From NCBI RefSeq assembly GCF_001488575.1, contig NZ_LN831302.1:248001-312000 (forward strand): a stretch of 64,000 nucleotides of DNA, in the 5' to 3' direction. Origin of the DNA: Halobacterium hubeiense (GTDB lineage Archaea > Halobacteriota > Halobacteria > Halobacteriales > Halobacteriaceae). The notes below the pieces were generated by a model, which was given only the letters and a program-made list of their open reading frames with translations, did not search any database and was not told the origin of the DNA. The translations under genes and the position numbers were made by a program. Positions 9,462 through 18,393 of this stretch are shown here, in pieces (position 1 is the stretch's first letter; every line of letters starts with the position of its first letter).

Positions 9462-11651
9462 ATGGGCCGACGAAAGAAGATTGTCGAAAAGTGCGAACGG
9501 CTGATGGACGAGCCGGAGCAGATCCGGAACATCGCCATCGCCGCGCACGTCGACCACGGGAAGACGACACTGACGGACAACCTGCTGGCCGGCGCCGGCA
9601 TGATCTCCGAGGACACCGCGGGCGAACAGCTCGCGATGGACACGGAGGAAGACGAGCAGGAGCGCGGCATCACCATCGACGCCGCGAACGTCTCCATGAC
9701 CCACGAGTACGAGGGCGAAGACCACCTCATCAACCTCATCGACACGCCCGGCCACGTCGACTTCGGCGGCGACGTGACCCGTGCGATGCGCGCCGTCGAC
9801 GGCGCGCTCGTCGTGGTGGACGCCGTCGAGGGCGCGATGCCCCAGACGGAGACGGTGCTCCGGCAGGCGCTGCGCGAGGGCGTCAAGCCGACGCTGTTCA
9901 TCAACAAGGTCGACCGCCTCATCTCGGAGCTCCAGGAGGGGCCCGAGGAGATGCAGGAGCGCCTCCTGAGCGTTATCCGCGAGGTCAACGAGCTCATCCG
10001 CGGGATGACCGAGGAGATGGACGACATCACCGAGGACTGGACGGTCTCCGTCGAGGGCGGCACCGTCGGCTTCGGCTCCGCACTCTACAAGTGGGGCGTC
10101 TCGATGCCGTCGATGCAGCGCACGGGCATGGACTTCGGCGACATCATGGAGCTCGAACGCGCCGACAAGCGCCAGGAGCTCCACGAGCGCACGCCGCTGT
10201 CGGACGTCGTCCTCGACATGGTCTGTGAGCACTTCCCGGACCCCATCGAGGCCCAGCCCCACCGCATCCCGCGCATCTGGCGGGGCGACGCGGACTCCGA
10301 AATCGCGGACACGATGCGGATGGTCAACGAGGACGGCGAAGTCGTCCTGATGGTCACCGACATCGGCATCGACCCCCACGCCGGCGAAATCGCCGCGGGC
10401 CGCGTCTTCTCCGGCACGCTGGAGAAGGGCCAGGAGCTGTACGTCTCCGGGACCGCGGGCAAGAACCGCATCCAGAGCGTCGGCATCTACATGGGTGGCG
10501 AGCGCGAGGAAGTGGACGAAGTTCCCGCCGGGAACATCGCCGCCGTCACCGGCCTCAAGGACGCCATCGCCGGCTCGACGGTGTCCAGCGTCGAGATGAC
10601 GCCGTTCGAGTCCATCGAACACATCTCGGAACCGGTCATCACGAAGTCCGTCGAGGCGCAGAACATGGACGACCTGCCGAAGCTCATCGAGACGCTCCAG
10701 CAGGTCGCCAAGGAAGACCCCACCATCCAGATCGAGATCAACGAGGACACCGGCGAACACCTCATCTCCGGGCAGGGTGAACTCCACCTCGAAGTCATCA
10801 CCCAGCGCATCGAGCGCAACCAGGGCATCCCCGTGAATACGGGCGAACCCATCGTCGTCTTCCGCGAGTCCCCGACCAGCGACTCCCGCGAGGTCGAGGG
10901 CGTCTCCCCGAACCGCCACAACAAGTTCTACATCACCATCGAGCAGCTCGACGACGACGTCCTCGAGCAGCTCCGCCTCGGCAACGTCACGATGGACATG
11001 CCCGAGCAGGAGCGCCGCGAGACGCTCCAGGACGCCGGCATGGAGAAGGATACCTCCCAGAACGTCGAGAACATCATCGGGAAGAACATCTTCATCGACG
11101 ACACGAAGGGTATCCAGCACCTCAACGAGACGATGGAACTCGTCGTCGAAGGCCTCGAAGAAGCCCTCGGTGACGGTCCGCTCGCCGCCGAGCCCGTCGA
11201 GGGCGCGCTCATCCGCCTCCACGACGCTCGCCTCCACGAGGACGCCATCCACCGCGGCCCCGCGCAGGTCATCCCGGCCGTCCGCGACGCCGTCCACCGC
11301 GGCCTCATGGACGCCGAGATCCGCCTGCTCGAGCCGATTCAGGACGTCCGCATCGACGTCCCCTCCGAACACATGGGCGCCGCGTCCGGCGAGATTCAGG
11401 GTCGCCGCGGCCGCGTCGACGACATGTACCAGGAAGGCGGCATGATGGTCGTCGAGGGCATCGCGCCCGTCGAAGAGATGATCGGCTTCTCCAGCGACAT
11501 CCGCTCGGCCACCGAAGGCCGCGCATCCTGGAACACGGAGAACGCCGGCTTCCGCGTCATGGCCGACAACCTCCAGCCCGAGATCATCAAGCAGATTCGA
11601 GAACGCAAGGGCATGAAGACCGAGCTGCCCGAGCAGATCGACTACTTCTAA
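9462..11651 (+). CDS. fusA: Translation elongation factor EF-2
   Basis: The archaeal translocase GTPase, 729 residues. G-motifs are visible: [10 protein letters not shown] (P-loop, near residue 27), the ERGITI switch I, DTPGHVDF and NKVD. Toward the C-terminus, [14 protein letters not shown] contains the His that is converted to diphthamide in archaea and eukaryotes, so a diphthamide pathway is expected elsewhere in the genome. The sequence ends at DYF, the usual halophile terminus. The gene has its own promoter and is followed by a strong hairpin terminator. Nothing looks truncated. Confidence 0.98.
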   Translation: MGRRKKIVEKCERLMDEPEQIRNIAIAAHVDHGKTTLTDNLLAGAGMISEDTAGEQLAMDTEEDEQERGITIDAANVSMTHEYEGEDHLINLIDTPGHVDFGGDVTRAMRAVDGALVVVDAVEGAMPQTETVLRQALREGVKPTLFINKVDRLISELQEGPEEMQERLLSVIREVNELIRGMTEEMDDITEDWTVSVEGGTVGFGSALYKWGVSMPSMQRTGMDFGDIMELERADKRQELHERTPLSDVVLDMVCEHFPDPIEAQPHRIPRIWRGDADSEIADTMRMVNEDGEVVLMVTDIGIDPHAGEIAAGRVFSGTLEKGQELYVSGTAGKNRIQSVGIYMGGEREEVDEVPAGNIAAVTGLKDAIAGSTVSSVEMTPFESIEHISEPVITKSVEAQNMDDLPKLIETLQQVAKEDPTIQIEINEDTGEHLISGQGELHLEVITQRIERNQGIPVNTGEPIVVFRESPTSDSREVEGVSPNRHNKFYITIEQLDDDVLEQLRLGNVTMDMPEQERRETLQDAGMEKDTSQNVENIIGKNIFIDDTKGIQHLNETMELVVEGLEEALGDGPLAAEPVEGALIRLHDARLHEDAIHRGPAQVIPAVRDAVHRGLMDAEIRLLEPIQDVRIDVPSEHMGAASGEIQGRRGRVDDMYQEGGMMVVEGIAPVEEMIGFSSDIRSATEGRASWNTENAGFRVMADNLQPEIIKQIRERKGMKTELPEQIDYF

Positions 11652-11656
11652 GTACC

Positions 11657-11691
11657 TTTTTACGCGGTTCGCGCGGTGAACCGCGTAAAAA
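11657..11691. terminator. strong bidirectional hairpin after EF-2
   Basis: Six bases after the EF-2 stop, TTTTTACGCGGTTC and GAACCGCGTAAAAA form a perfect 14-base-pair stem with a seven-base loop. The flanking T and A runs would act as a T-tract on either strand. The sequence continues into the TCTACGCTAAAAAA motif shared with other intergenic sites. Confidence 0.75.
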
Positions 11692-11800
11692 TCTACGCTA
11701 AAAAACCGCAACCGGCTGCGGAATCTCACGGTTCTCTCTGTGCGTTCACTCGGCGACCAGCGTGACCGCTATGCATCGGTAGGATTTGTGCGGGCCGAAG

Positions 11801-11810
11801 GCTTATAGCG
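11801..11810 (+). promoter_or_regulatory. TATA box of the ACT-homoserine dehydrogenase operon
   Basis: GCTTATAGCG is a good haloarchaeal TATA box. It predicts a transcription start at about 11830, roughly 107 bases before the ATG of the ACT gene but only about four bases before the ATG of a short leader frame at 11834. Confidence 0.6.
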
Positions 11811-11833
11811 CGAACGACCCCGAGTGAGAGTGT

Positions 11834-11944
11834 ATGCACGCAGGCAGACGCGCCCGGCGTGGTATCGGCACGGAGCGACAGCACTCGCGCTCGCAGCCGA
11901 CAACAACAGCCGGGGCGTCGCCAGCGGGGGGAGACGATGAGTGA
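11834..11944 (+). CDS. putative 36-residue leader peptide with three consecutive Thr codons
   Basis: An ATG lies almost exactly at the predicted start of transcription, so it could be translated as a leaderless message. It encodes 36 residues, basic at the N-terminus and with Pro-Thr-Thr-Thr-Ala at residues 22-26, the three threonines written ACA ACA ACA at 11900-11908, an uncommon choice here where ACC and ACG dominate. Its TGA overlaps the start of the ACT gene by eight bases, allowing coupled re-initiation. The sequence does not look like an ordinary conserved protein. It may be a regulatory leader for threonine-family amino acid synthesis; this is inference. Confidence 0.4.
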   Translation: MHAGRRARRGIGTERQHSRSQPTTTAGASPAGGDDE

Positions 11945-12458
11945 GGCCGACGACCGCGCGCACACGCTCCGCCTGGAGCTCGTCGACGAGCCCGGCGAGC
12001 TGTTGAGCGCGCTCTCCCCCATCGCGGAGAACGGCGGCAACCTCCTCTCGATCTTCCACGAGCGCGGGTCGCTGACGCCCCGCGGCTACATCCCCGTGGA
12101 GGTCGACCTGGAGTGTTCGCCCGAGCGCTTCGAGCACATCGTGGACGCGCTCCGGGACGCCGGCGTCACCATCATCCAGGCGGACTCCGAGCGGTACGGC
12201 GAGGCCGTCAGCGTCCTGCTGGTCGGGGACCTCGTGGACACTGACCTCTCCGATACGCTCGCGGCACTCGAGGAGTGTGGGAGCGCGACGGTCGCGGACT
12301 TCTCGCTGACCACCGAGAAGGGCACGGAGGGCGTCTCCAGCGCGCGCGTCCGGCTGGCCATCGAGTCCGGGAGCACGGAGCGCGCGCTCGAACAGGTCCG
12401 GGACGTCGCGGCGCAGAAAGACCTCTCCGTCGTGGAGCCGCTCGTGGGGGAACTATGA
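11937..12458 (+). CDS. ACT-domain amino-acid-binding regulator
   Basis: A 173-residue protein. The first half is a clear ACT domain (LRLELVDEPGELLSALSPIAENGGN), a fold that binds amino acids and controls biosynthetic enzymes; the second half resembles another regulatory module with the same secondary-structure pattern. It overlaps homoserine dehydrogenase by four bases (ATGA), a pairing usual in halophiles, and probably acts as the detached allosteric sensor of that enzyme, which lacks an ACT domain of its own. I chose the ATG at 11937 (MSEADDRAHT) rather than upstream GTG, because the upstream residues are low-complexity Arg/Gln. Confidence 0.85.
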   Translation: MSEADDRAHTLRLELVDEPGELLSALSPIAENGGNLLSIFHERGSLTPRGYIPVEVDLECSPERFEHIVDALRDAGVTIIQADSERYGEAVSVLLVGDLVDTDLSDTLAALEECGSATVADFSLTTEKGTEGVSSARVRLAIESGSTERALEQVRDVAAQKDLSVVEPLVGEL

Positions 12459-13396
12459 GACTGGCCGTGATGGGCGCCGGCGACGTCGGCCGGTCGGTCG
12501 CGGAGCTCGCCGGCGAGTACGGCCACACGGTGACGGCGTTCGCAGACTCCGCGAGCGCCGCCGTCAACCCCGACGGCATCGACGTCGACGCGGCGCTCGC
12601 CCACAAGGACGACGTCGGGCGCGTCGGCGAAGGCGACCCGGCGGACGCGCTCGGTGCGGAGTACGACGCGCTCGTGGAGGCGACGCCGACGACGCTCGGC
12701 GACGCCCACCCGGGCTTCGAGCACGTGCGCGCGGCGCTGGAGGCCGACCGCCACGCCGTCCTCGCGAACAAGGGCCCGGTCGCCGAGCGCTACGACGACC
12801 TCCGCGAACTGGAGGCCGACAGCGACGGGTCGATTCGCTTCGAGGCGACCGTCGCGGGCGCCATCCCCGCGCTGTCGACCATCGACGGCGTCGGCGCCGA
12901 GCGCGTCACCGCCGCGCGGGGCGTGCTCAACGGCACGGCGAACTTCATCCTGACGCGGATGGCCACGGACGGCCTCGACTACGAGCACGTGCTCGCGGAG
13001 GCCCAGGACCTCGGCGTCGCGGAAGCCGACCCGACGTTCGACGTGGAGGGGACCGACGCCGCGCTGAAGTGCGCGATTCTCGCGAACGTCATCCACGGCG
13101 GCGGCTACTCTCTGGAGGACGTGGACGTCGAGGGCATCACGGACGTGCCGCCGTCGGCGCTGGAGCTCGCCGCCGAGGACGGCCGGACGGTCCGGCTCAT
13201 CGGGGAAGTCACCGAGGACGGCGCCCGCGTGGGCCCGCGGCTCGTCCCCGAGAATCACACGCTGGCGGTGTCCGGGACGATGAACATCGTCCAGCTGGAG
13301 ACCGAGCACGCCGGCCGCCTGAACCTCTCCGGGCGGGGGGCGGGCGGCCCCGAGACGGCGACCGCGGTGTTGAGCGACGTCGACCGGCTCTCGTAG
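12455..13396 (+). CDS. hom: Homoserine dehydrogenase
   Basis: Reduces aspartate semialdehyde to homoserine with NAD(P)H, the branch point toward threonine and methionine. The protein has 313 residues. An N-terminal Rossmann motif reads VMGAGDVGRSVAEL. The catalytic region has ANKGPVAERYDDL and FEATVAGAIPALSTI, followed by the hallmark GVLNGTANFILTRM and the EADPTFDVEGTDAALK segment, which contains the Lys and Asp used in hydride transfer. The C-terminal ACT domain of many bacterial enzymes is absent; the adjacent ACT protein probably takes that role. The gene is coupled to it through a four-base overlap. Confidence 0.95.
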   Translation: MRLAVMGAGDVGRSVAELAGEYGHTVTAFADSASAAVNPDGIDVDAALAHKDDVGRVGEGDPADALGAEYDALVEATPTTLGDAHPGFEHVRAALEADRHAVLANKGPVAERYDDLRELEADSDGSIRFEATVAGAIPALSTIDGVGAERVTAARGVLNGTANFILTRMATDGLDYEHVLAEAQDLGVAEADPTFDVEGTDAALKCAILANVIHGGGYSLEDVDVEGITDVPPSALELAAEDGRTVRLIGEVTEDGARVGPRLVPENHTLAVSGTMNIVQLETEHAGRLNLSGRGAGGPETATAVLSDVDRLS

Positions 13397-13476
13397 CGCG
13401 AACCCGCCGGGGTCGTGTGGCGTGTTGCCACAAACCCCGAGACGGCGGGCGGGTGGTGCTGAGTGCGTACCGAAAT

Positions 13477-13486
13477 GGTTTTAGTG
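13477..13486 (+). promoter_or_regulatory. TATA-like box of the EF-1alpha/S10 operon
   Basis: GGTTTTAGTG lies about 55 bases upstream of the EF-1alpha ATG. It predicts a short leader of about 30 bases containing the inverted repeat GCGCGCC-TTT-CGCGCG near 13515, unusual in a genome where most genes look leaderless. Confidence 0.5.
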
Positions 13487-13537
13487 CGAACTGCCGAATG
13501 ATTCCCACAGAGCGCGCCTTTCGCGCGATACTAGACA

Positions 13538-14803
13538 ATGAGCGACGAACGACACCAGAACCTGGCCGTCATTGGCCACGTCGACCACGGCAAGAGCACG
13601 ATGGTCGGGCGCCTCCTCTACGAAACGGGGAGCGTTCCCGAGCACGTCATCGAACAGCACAAAGAAGAAGCCGAGGAGAAGGGCAAGGGCGGATTCGAGT
13701 TCGCCTACGTCATGGACAACCTCGCCGAAGAGCGTGAGCGCGGGGTCACCATCGACATCGCCCACCAGGAATTCAGCACCGACGAGTACGAGTTCACTAT
13801 CGTCGACTGTCCTGGTCACCGCGACTTCGTGAAGAACATGATTACGGGTGCGTCCCAGGCGGACAACGCCGTCCTCGTCGTCGCCGCCGACGACGGTGTC
13901 GCGCCCCAGACCCGCGAGCACGTGTTCCTCTCGCGGACGCTCGGCATCGACGAACTCATCGTCGCTGTCAACAAGATGGACATCGTCGACTACGACGAGT
14001 CCAAATACAACCAGGTCGTCTCCGACGTCAAGGACCTGTTCGGTCAGGTCGGCTTCGCGACCGAGGACGCCTCGTTCATCGCGACGTCCGCCTTCGAGGG
14101 CGACAACGTCGCCGACCACTCCGACAACACCCCCTGGTACGACGGCCCGACGCTGCTGGAGGCCCTCAACGACCTCCCCGAGCCGTCCCCGCCGACGGAC
14201 ACCGACCTCCGTCTGCCCATCCAGGACGTCTACACCATCTCCGGCATCGGTACCGTCCCCGTCGGACGTATCGAGACCGGTGTGATGAACACGGGCGACA
14301 ACGTCAGCTTCCAGCCGTCTGACGTCGGTGGCGAGGTCAAGACCATCGAGATGCACCACGAAGAGGTGCCCAAGGCCGAGCCCGGTGACAACGTCGGGTT
14401 CAACGTCCGCGGCATCGGCAAGGACGACATCCGTCGCGGTGACGTCTGTGGTCCCGCCGACGACCCGCCGAGCGTCGCCGAGACGTTCACGGCGCAGATC
14501 GTCGTGATGCAGCACCCCTCGGTCATCACGGCGGGCTACACGCCGGTCTTCCACGCCCACACGGCGCAGGTCGCGTGTACCATCGAGTCCATCGACAAGA
14601 AGATGGACCCCTCCTCGGGCGAGACCCAGGAGGAGAACCCGGACTTCATCCAGTCCGGCGACGCTGCGGTCGTCACCGTGCGCCCGCAGAAGCCCCTCAG
14701 CATCGAGCCGTCCTCCGAGATTCCGGAGCTGGGCTCGTTCGCCGTCCGCGACATGGGTCAGACCATCGCCGCCGGCAAGGTCCTGGACGTCAACGAAGCC
14801 TAA
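13538..14803 (+). CDS. tuf: Translation elongation factor EF-1alpha
   Basis: The GTPase that delivers aminoacyl-tRNA to the ribosome, 421 residues as expected for halophiles. Nucleotide-binding motifs are GHVDHGKST (near residue 11), [12 protein letters not shown] and NKMD. Domains 2 and 3 are recognisable from the [13 protein letters not shown] and [14 protein letters not shown] segments. It is followed three bases later by rps10, the normal archaeal operon. An insertion rich in Asp/Glu is in line with halophile adaptation. Confidence 0.98.
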   Translation: MSDERHQNLAVIGHVDHGKSTMVGRLLYETGSVPEHVIEQHKEEAEEKGKGGFEFAYVMDNLAEERERGVTIDIAHQEFSTDEYEFTIVDCPGHRDFVKNMITGASQADNAVLVVAADDGVAPQTREHVFLSRTLGIDELIVAVNKMDIVDYDESKYNQVVSDVKDLFGQVGFATEDASFIATSAFEGDNVADHSDNTPWYDGPTLLEALNDLPEPSPPTDTDLRLPIQDVYTISGIGTVPVGRIETGVMNTGDNVSFQPSDVGGEVKTIEMHHEEVPKAEPGDNVGFNVRGIGKDDIRRGDVCGPADDPPSVAETFTAQIVVMQHPSVITAGYTPVFHAHTAQVACTIESIDKKMDPSSGETQEENPDFIQSGDAAVVTVRPQKPLSIEPSSEIPELGSFAVRDMGQTIAAGKVLDVNEA

Positions 14804-14806
14804 TCC

Positions 14807-15115
14807 ATGCAGCAGGCACGCGTTCGTCTCGCCGGCGTCAATCCCGACGACCTCGACGACATCTGCGACGACGTCCGGGAAATCGCGGACAAGACCGGCG
14901 TGAAGCTCAGTGGGCCGGTCCCGCTCCCGACGAAGACCCTCGAAGTCCCCTCGCGGAAGTCCCCCGACGGCGAAGGGACGGCCACGTGGGAGCACTGGGA
15001 GATGCGCGTCCACAAGCGTCTCATCGACATCGATGCGGACGAACGCGCGCTCCGCCAGCTGATGCGGATTCAGGTGCCCAACGAAGTCAGCATCGAGATC
15101 GTTCTCGAAGACTGA
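14807..15115 (+). CDS. rps10: 30S ribosomal protein S10 (uS10)
   Basis: Ribosomal protein uS10, 102 residues. It has the conserved [22 protein letters not shown] loop segment and the [23 protein letters not shown] segment. It sits three bases after EF-1alpha, so it is in the same transcript. The sequence after its stop forms a small hairpin. Confidence 0.98.
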   Translation: MQQARVRLAGVNPDDLDDICDDVREIADKTGVKLSGPVPLPTKTLEVPSRKSPDGEGTATWEHWEMRVHKRLIDIDADERALRQLMRIQVPNEVSIEIVLED

Positions 15116-15137
15116 CGCGGGCGACACGCGTCCTTCT
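15114..15137 (+). terminator. possible terminator after rps10
   Basis: GACGCG and CGCGTC form a six-base-pair stem starting at the stop codon, followed by the pyrimidine-rich CTTCTC. It is a modest signal. Confidence 0.4.
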
Positions 15138-15252
15138 CACTTATTCACGGCGCGTAGCGCCCGCTGAACGAGCCGCGCGCCGTGCGTGAGTCGTTCACTG
15201 GTGGGCCGCGAAACAGAAGTCTGAAATACGTCCGTCGACTTCAATCGGGTGC

Positions 15253-15324
15253 GGGCTCGTAGATCAGGGGTAGATCGCTTCCTTCGCAAGGAAGAGGCCC
15301 TGGGTTCAAATCCCAGCGAGTCCA
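15253..15324 (+). tRNA. tRNA-Ala (anticodon CGC)
   Basis: A complete cloverleaf of 72 bases without an intron. Acceptor arms GGGCTCG and CGAGTCC pair over seven positions, with the G3-U70 wobble pair that is the identity element of tRNA-Ala. The D arm is GATC-AGGGGTA-GATC, the anticodon arm CTTCC-TTCGCAA-GGAAG gives anticodon CGC reading GCG codons, and the T arm has the GGTTCAAATCC loop. The CCA tail is not fully encoded. Confidence 0.96.
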
Positions 15325-15391
15325 CTTCTCCGAACTTCGACCGCGAAGCGACAGCCCTGTCGCTTCCGTCGAAACCAGCGACCGTTCGTCG

Positions 15392-15802
15392 TCAGTCGTC
15401 GACCGTGGCCGCTTGGTACGCCGTCAGTTCGCCGGTCTGGAGAATAGACATCGCTTCTGTGACGAAGCCGGTGAGCCGGTGGGCGACGTCACGGTCCAGC
15501 GAGATGATGGTGCCCTCGTCTGGTCCTTCCGGGAAGTGGAGGATAGCGCCGTCCTCGTGGACTTCTGTCGTCGCGCCGAGCTCCCCGAGCGGCGGGTAGT
15601 CGTCTTCGCGGAGCAACGGCTGGTTGGATCGCGCGCGCTCGACGAGGTCGGGGAGTTCGTGTCGGAGGCGGTTGGTCGCCACGTCGTCGCGAACGTACAA
15701 CGTCTCCCAGTCGTCGCCCTCGTAGTAGAACGCCGACCGGTACGAGTCGCTCGCGCGCTCTTCGACGAACCGGTGGAGCGCTCGGTGGCGTCGCTCGCTC
15801 AT
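15392..15802 (-). CDS. uncharacterised small halophile protein
   Basis: A 136-residue acidic soluble protein with no membrane segment or signal. The central segment YYEGDDWETLYVRDDV followed by an alternating helix/strand pattern is typical of a halophile-only family of unknown function. A similar layout (a short YY-D/E-D...YR segment) occurs in the frameshifted gene at 56.3 kb, so the two may be distantly related. A TATA-like CCAAAAAGAG and an inverted repeat lie just upstream of the ATG. Confidence 0.72.
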   Translation of the reverse strand: MSERRHRALHRFVEERASDSYRSAFYYEGDDWETLYVRDDVATNRLRHELPDLVERARSNQPLLREDDYPPLGELGATTEVHEDGAILHFPEGPDEGTIISLDRDVAHRLTGFVTEAMSILQTGELTAYQAATVDD

Positions 15803-15839
15803 GGATGGAGACTGGCCTCCGCACGGTTCCTCTTTTTGG

Positions 15840-15851
15840 CTAGTTGACTAG
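15840..15851. promoter_or_regulatory. inverted repeat CTAGT-TG-ACTAG, possible operator
   Basis: Two five-base arms separated by TG lie about 40 bases upstream of the start of the minus-strand gene ending at 15802, directly upstream of a TATA-like A-rich run. The position suits an activator or repressor site. It is short, so chance is possible. Confidence 0.35.
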
Positions 15852-16016
15852 TTTGCGTGGGGCGGGTGACGATGCCGGTCAGCCCGCTCCCGAGACGGCT
15901 GCAGGCCGAGAGTGCGCCGACGAGCTCACGACGAAGCGGTCACTCGCCCGTTTTCCGGCTGTACAGTGTGCACACGAACGGTACGTTAATGCGGGGAACG
16001 CGACAGTTTGGGGACG

Positions 16017-17048
16017 ATGGCGCGCGTCCTGTCGGTGGTCGCGGTGCTCGCGCTCGTCGTCACAGCGGGCTGTCTGACCGGCGAGCCGACGGCCGTCGGA
16101 CCGACGAGCACGGTGGAGTCGGCGCCGGACGCGCCGTTCACGGTGCCCGACCGGATCGCTGACCGGGAGTCGAGCCCGTGGGGGTCGGGGCCGATTACGG
16201 TCGTCGTGGACGACCACACGGGCGTCGTGTCGGACGTTCGCCCGGCCGTCGAGGAGGCGCTGGCGTTCTGGGAGCACGCCGTCTATCCGGGCGACCACTA
16301 TCGGCCGGCGTTCGAACTCGCGGCGGGGAACGCGTCGGCGGACGTTCGCGTGGAGGTCGTTCCGGCCGTCGAGCGGTGCCGCGTTCACGAGGACGACGTC
16401 GCGCTCGGGTGCGCGCCGGTCGTGCCGGCGAACGCGACGGTGACCGGCGAGGTGACCGTGCAGGTGCGGGCGGGACACGCGCCGGCGACGACGCGCGCGG
16501 TCCTGAAACACGAGCTCGGCCACGTGCTCGGCTTCCGCCACGGCGAGGGGCCGGGGGACGTGATGGCGCCGAACCTCTCCGCGCGCGTGGACAGCGACGT
16601 CGCGGACGCGGCCGCGCGGACGTACTCGTGGGGGTCGGAGACGCTGCAGGCTGCGGTCGTCTCGGAGACGACGGCGACGGCTGCGGCTCGCGAGCGCGTC
16701 CGGGCCGCGCTCGGGTACTACGAGCGCGGGGCCGACGGCACTGTCGCGTCCCCGCCGGCGTTCGAACTGGTCGACGACCCCGGGGACGCGGACGTCGTCG
16801 TGGCGTTACGGGAATCCGTGGACTGTGAGGCGGTCGGCGTCGATTCGTCCTGTGCGCACTGGGACGGTCCGGACGTCGACGACGACGGCGTGCCGGAGTA
16901 CTACACAGACGTCCGCATCGCCGTCGCGCCCGACGGCCACGACCGCGCCGGCTGGCACGCGGGCTACTGGCTGGGGAAGTCGCTGTGGACGAACGGCGTC
17001 CCCAGTCCGTTCCGGTCGAGCGAGCACCCGCCCGCGGACTCGTGGTGA
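16017..17048 (+). CDS. secreted lipoprotein metalloprotease (metzincin-like)
   Basis: A 343-residue protein with an N-terminal hydrophobic segment ending in a lipobox (VVTAGCLTG), so it is probably exported and lipid-anchored. The zinc site is the extended motif HELGHVLGFRHGEGP at residues 165-175 onward, matching HExxHxxGxxH of metzincins, and a following VMAPNLS resembles the Met-turn. The sequence then repeats the front-end pattern (residues about 215-330), suggesting a degenerate second copy of the domain without the zinc motif. I chose the ATG at 16017 because a TATA-like GTACGTTAAT is about 30 bases upstream. Confidence 0.82.
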   Translation: MARVLSVVAVLALVVTAGCLTGEPTAVGPTSTVESAPDAPFTVPDRIADRESSPWGSGPITVVVDDHTGVVSDVRPAVEEALAFWEHAVYPGDHYRPAFELAAGNASADVRVEVVPAVERCRVHEDDVALGCAPVVPANATVTGEVTVQVRAGHAPATTRAVLKHELGHVLGFRHGEGPGDVMAPNLSARVDSDVADAAARTYSWGSETLQAAVVSETTATAAARERVRAALGYYERGADGTVASPPAFELVDDPGDADVVVALRESVDCEAVGVDSSCAHWDGPDVDDDGVPEYYTDVRIAVAPDGHDRAGWHAGYWLGKSLWTNGVPSPFRSSEHPPADSW

Positions 17049-17057
17049 AAACGCGAG

Positions 17058-18350
17058 TTATTCGGCTGTTTCTTCTTCGTCAACAACCTCGACGCCGCGG
17101 TTGTTCACGGCGTCGGGGTCGAGGCCGACCTCTTCGAGGAAGTCGCGGTACTCGCGCTCGGCGGACTCGCCGGCTTGCTGCTGGTCGCTGGCGTGGTCAC
17201 AGAGCTCCACGAGGTTCTCGGGGACGTCGTTCTGGTAGACGATCCAGTGGTTGACGAGGTCGCTCATCCGGCGGATAGGGCTGGTGAAGTGACCGTAAAT
17301 CTCGAAGTTCAGGGCGTGGTGGCCGCCGAACGGGTCGTTCATGTAGCGGGCGCGGGGCATCACCTTCATCACCGCCCACTGAATCTTCCCGAGCTGGCGC
17401 TCCGGGGCCTGCTCTAAGGTGGCGTTGACGGCCTTCCGGGGGTCGTCCCAGGAGTCGCCGGGGATGGAGACGCCGTCCAGCTCCTGAATCTCGCGGAGCG
17501 CGTCGTCCCACTCGTCCGGGGACGGCTGGGGGTGGACGCGGTACATCGCCTCGACGCCGCGGTCCCACATGAGCTCGTGGGTGACCGCCTTGTTCGCCTT
17601 CAGCATGCACTCCTCGATGATGGTGTGCGCGCGGTCGCGGCGCGGATTCAACACGAGGCTGCCCTCCTCCTTGCGCTGTTCGTGCATCTGGTCGGCGAGC
17701 TCGAACACGAGCGAGATTTCGTCGTGCAGCGGCGCGTCCTCGTCGTCGAGGCGTTCCTCGGTCTCCTTGTACGTCAGGCGCTCGTCGCTGTGGATGACGG
17801 ACTTGTAAATCTCGATGTTGCGGTAGGAGAGGTCGTCCTTGTCGAGGTGCATCTCGACGGTGTGCGCGAGGCGGTCCTCGTTGGGGACCAGCGAGCAGAC
17901 CGTTTCGGCGAGCACCGGCGGGAGCATGTGGATGGTGTAGCCGGGGAGGTAGATGGTGTTCCCGCGCTCCATCGCGGCGTCCCACATCTCCGAGCCGGGA
18001 TGGACGTAGTGGGTGACGTCGGCGATGTGCACCCAGACGACGTACTCCTCGTCGCGTTCGAGGACGCTGATGGCGTCGTCGAAGTCTTGGGCGTCCACGG
18101 GGTCGGTCGTCCACGTCGGGAGCGGGCGCATGTCCGCGCGCTCGTCGACCTCGTCCTGAATCTCGGCCTGCACGTCCTCGACGCGCTCCTCCGCTTCCTC
18201 GATGACCTCGGGCGCGAAGCCGTCGTAGAGTTCGAACTTCTCCAGGAGGTCGTCGCGCTTGTTCTCTATCTGTCGGGCGAGCTCCGGGGAGATCTCCACG
18301 GGGCCCTGGTCCTCGATAGAGCCCGGAGCCGCCTCTGCGTCGTTTGACAT
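17058..18350 (-). CDS. rnr: RNase R family 3'-5' exoribonuclease
   Basis: A 430-residue RNB-domain enzyme that degrades RNA from the 3' end. The catalytic acid cluster is visible in DPVDAQDFDDAISV near residue 85, followed by WVHIADVTHYVHPGSEMWDAA and the LPPVLAETVCSLVPNEDRL segment; the C-terminal part has FTSPIRRMSDLVNHW. It lacks the cold-shock and S1 domains of bacterial RNase R. Halophiles lack the archaeal exosome and use this short enzyme instead (established for Haloferax volcanii). The gene ends ten bases from the protease gene, convergent with it. Confidence 0.92.
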   Translation of the reverse strand: MSNDAEAAPGSIEDQGPVEISPELARQIENKRDDLLEKFELYDGFAPEVIEEAEERVEDVQAEIQDEVDERADMRPLPTWTTDPVDAQDFDDAISVLERDEEYVVWVHIADVTHYVHPGSEMWDAAMERGNTIYLPGYTIHMLPPVLAETVCSLVPNEDRLAHTVEMHLDKDDLSYRNIEIYKSVIHSDERLTYKETEERLDDEDAPLHDEISLVFELADQMHEQRKEEGSLVLNPRRDRAHTIIEECMLKANKAVTHELMWDRGVEAMYRVHPQPSPDEWDDALREIQELDGVSIPGDSWDDPRKAVNATLEQAPERQLGKIQWAVMKVMPRARYMNDPFGGHHALNFEIYGHFTSPIRRMSDLVNHWIVYQNDVPENLVELCDHASDQQQAGESAEREYRDFLEEVGLDPDAVNNRGVEVVDEEETAE

Positions 18351-18393
18351 ACTACAGTGTAGCCGGCACCCGCAGTTAGGCGTGTCGCCACGG

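Noticed and set aside
11859-11936. A 26-residue N-terminal extension of the ACT protein from a GTG
   Set aside because: The extension is Arg/Gln-rich without conservation expected of the family, whereas the ATG at 11937 gives a clean ACT domain start.
15844-16077. A short plus-strand frame upstream of the secreted protease
   Set aside because: It crosses the protease promoter and overlaps its signal peptide in another frame; composition looks non-coding.
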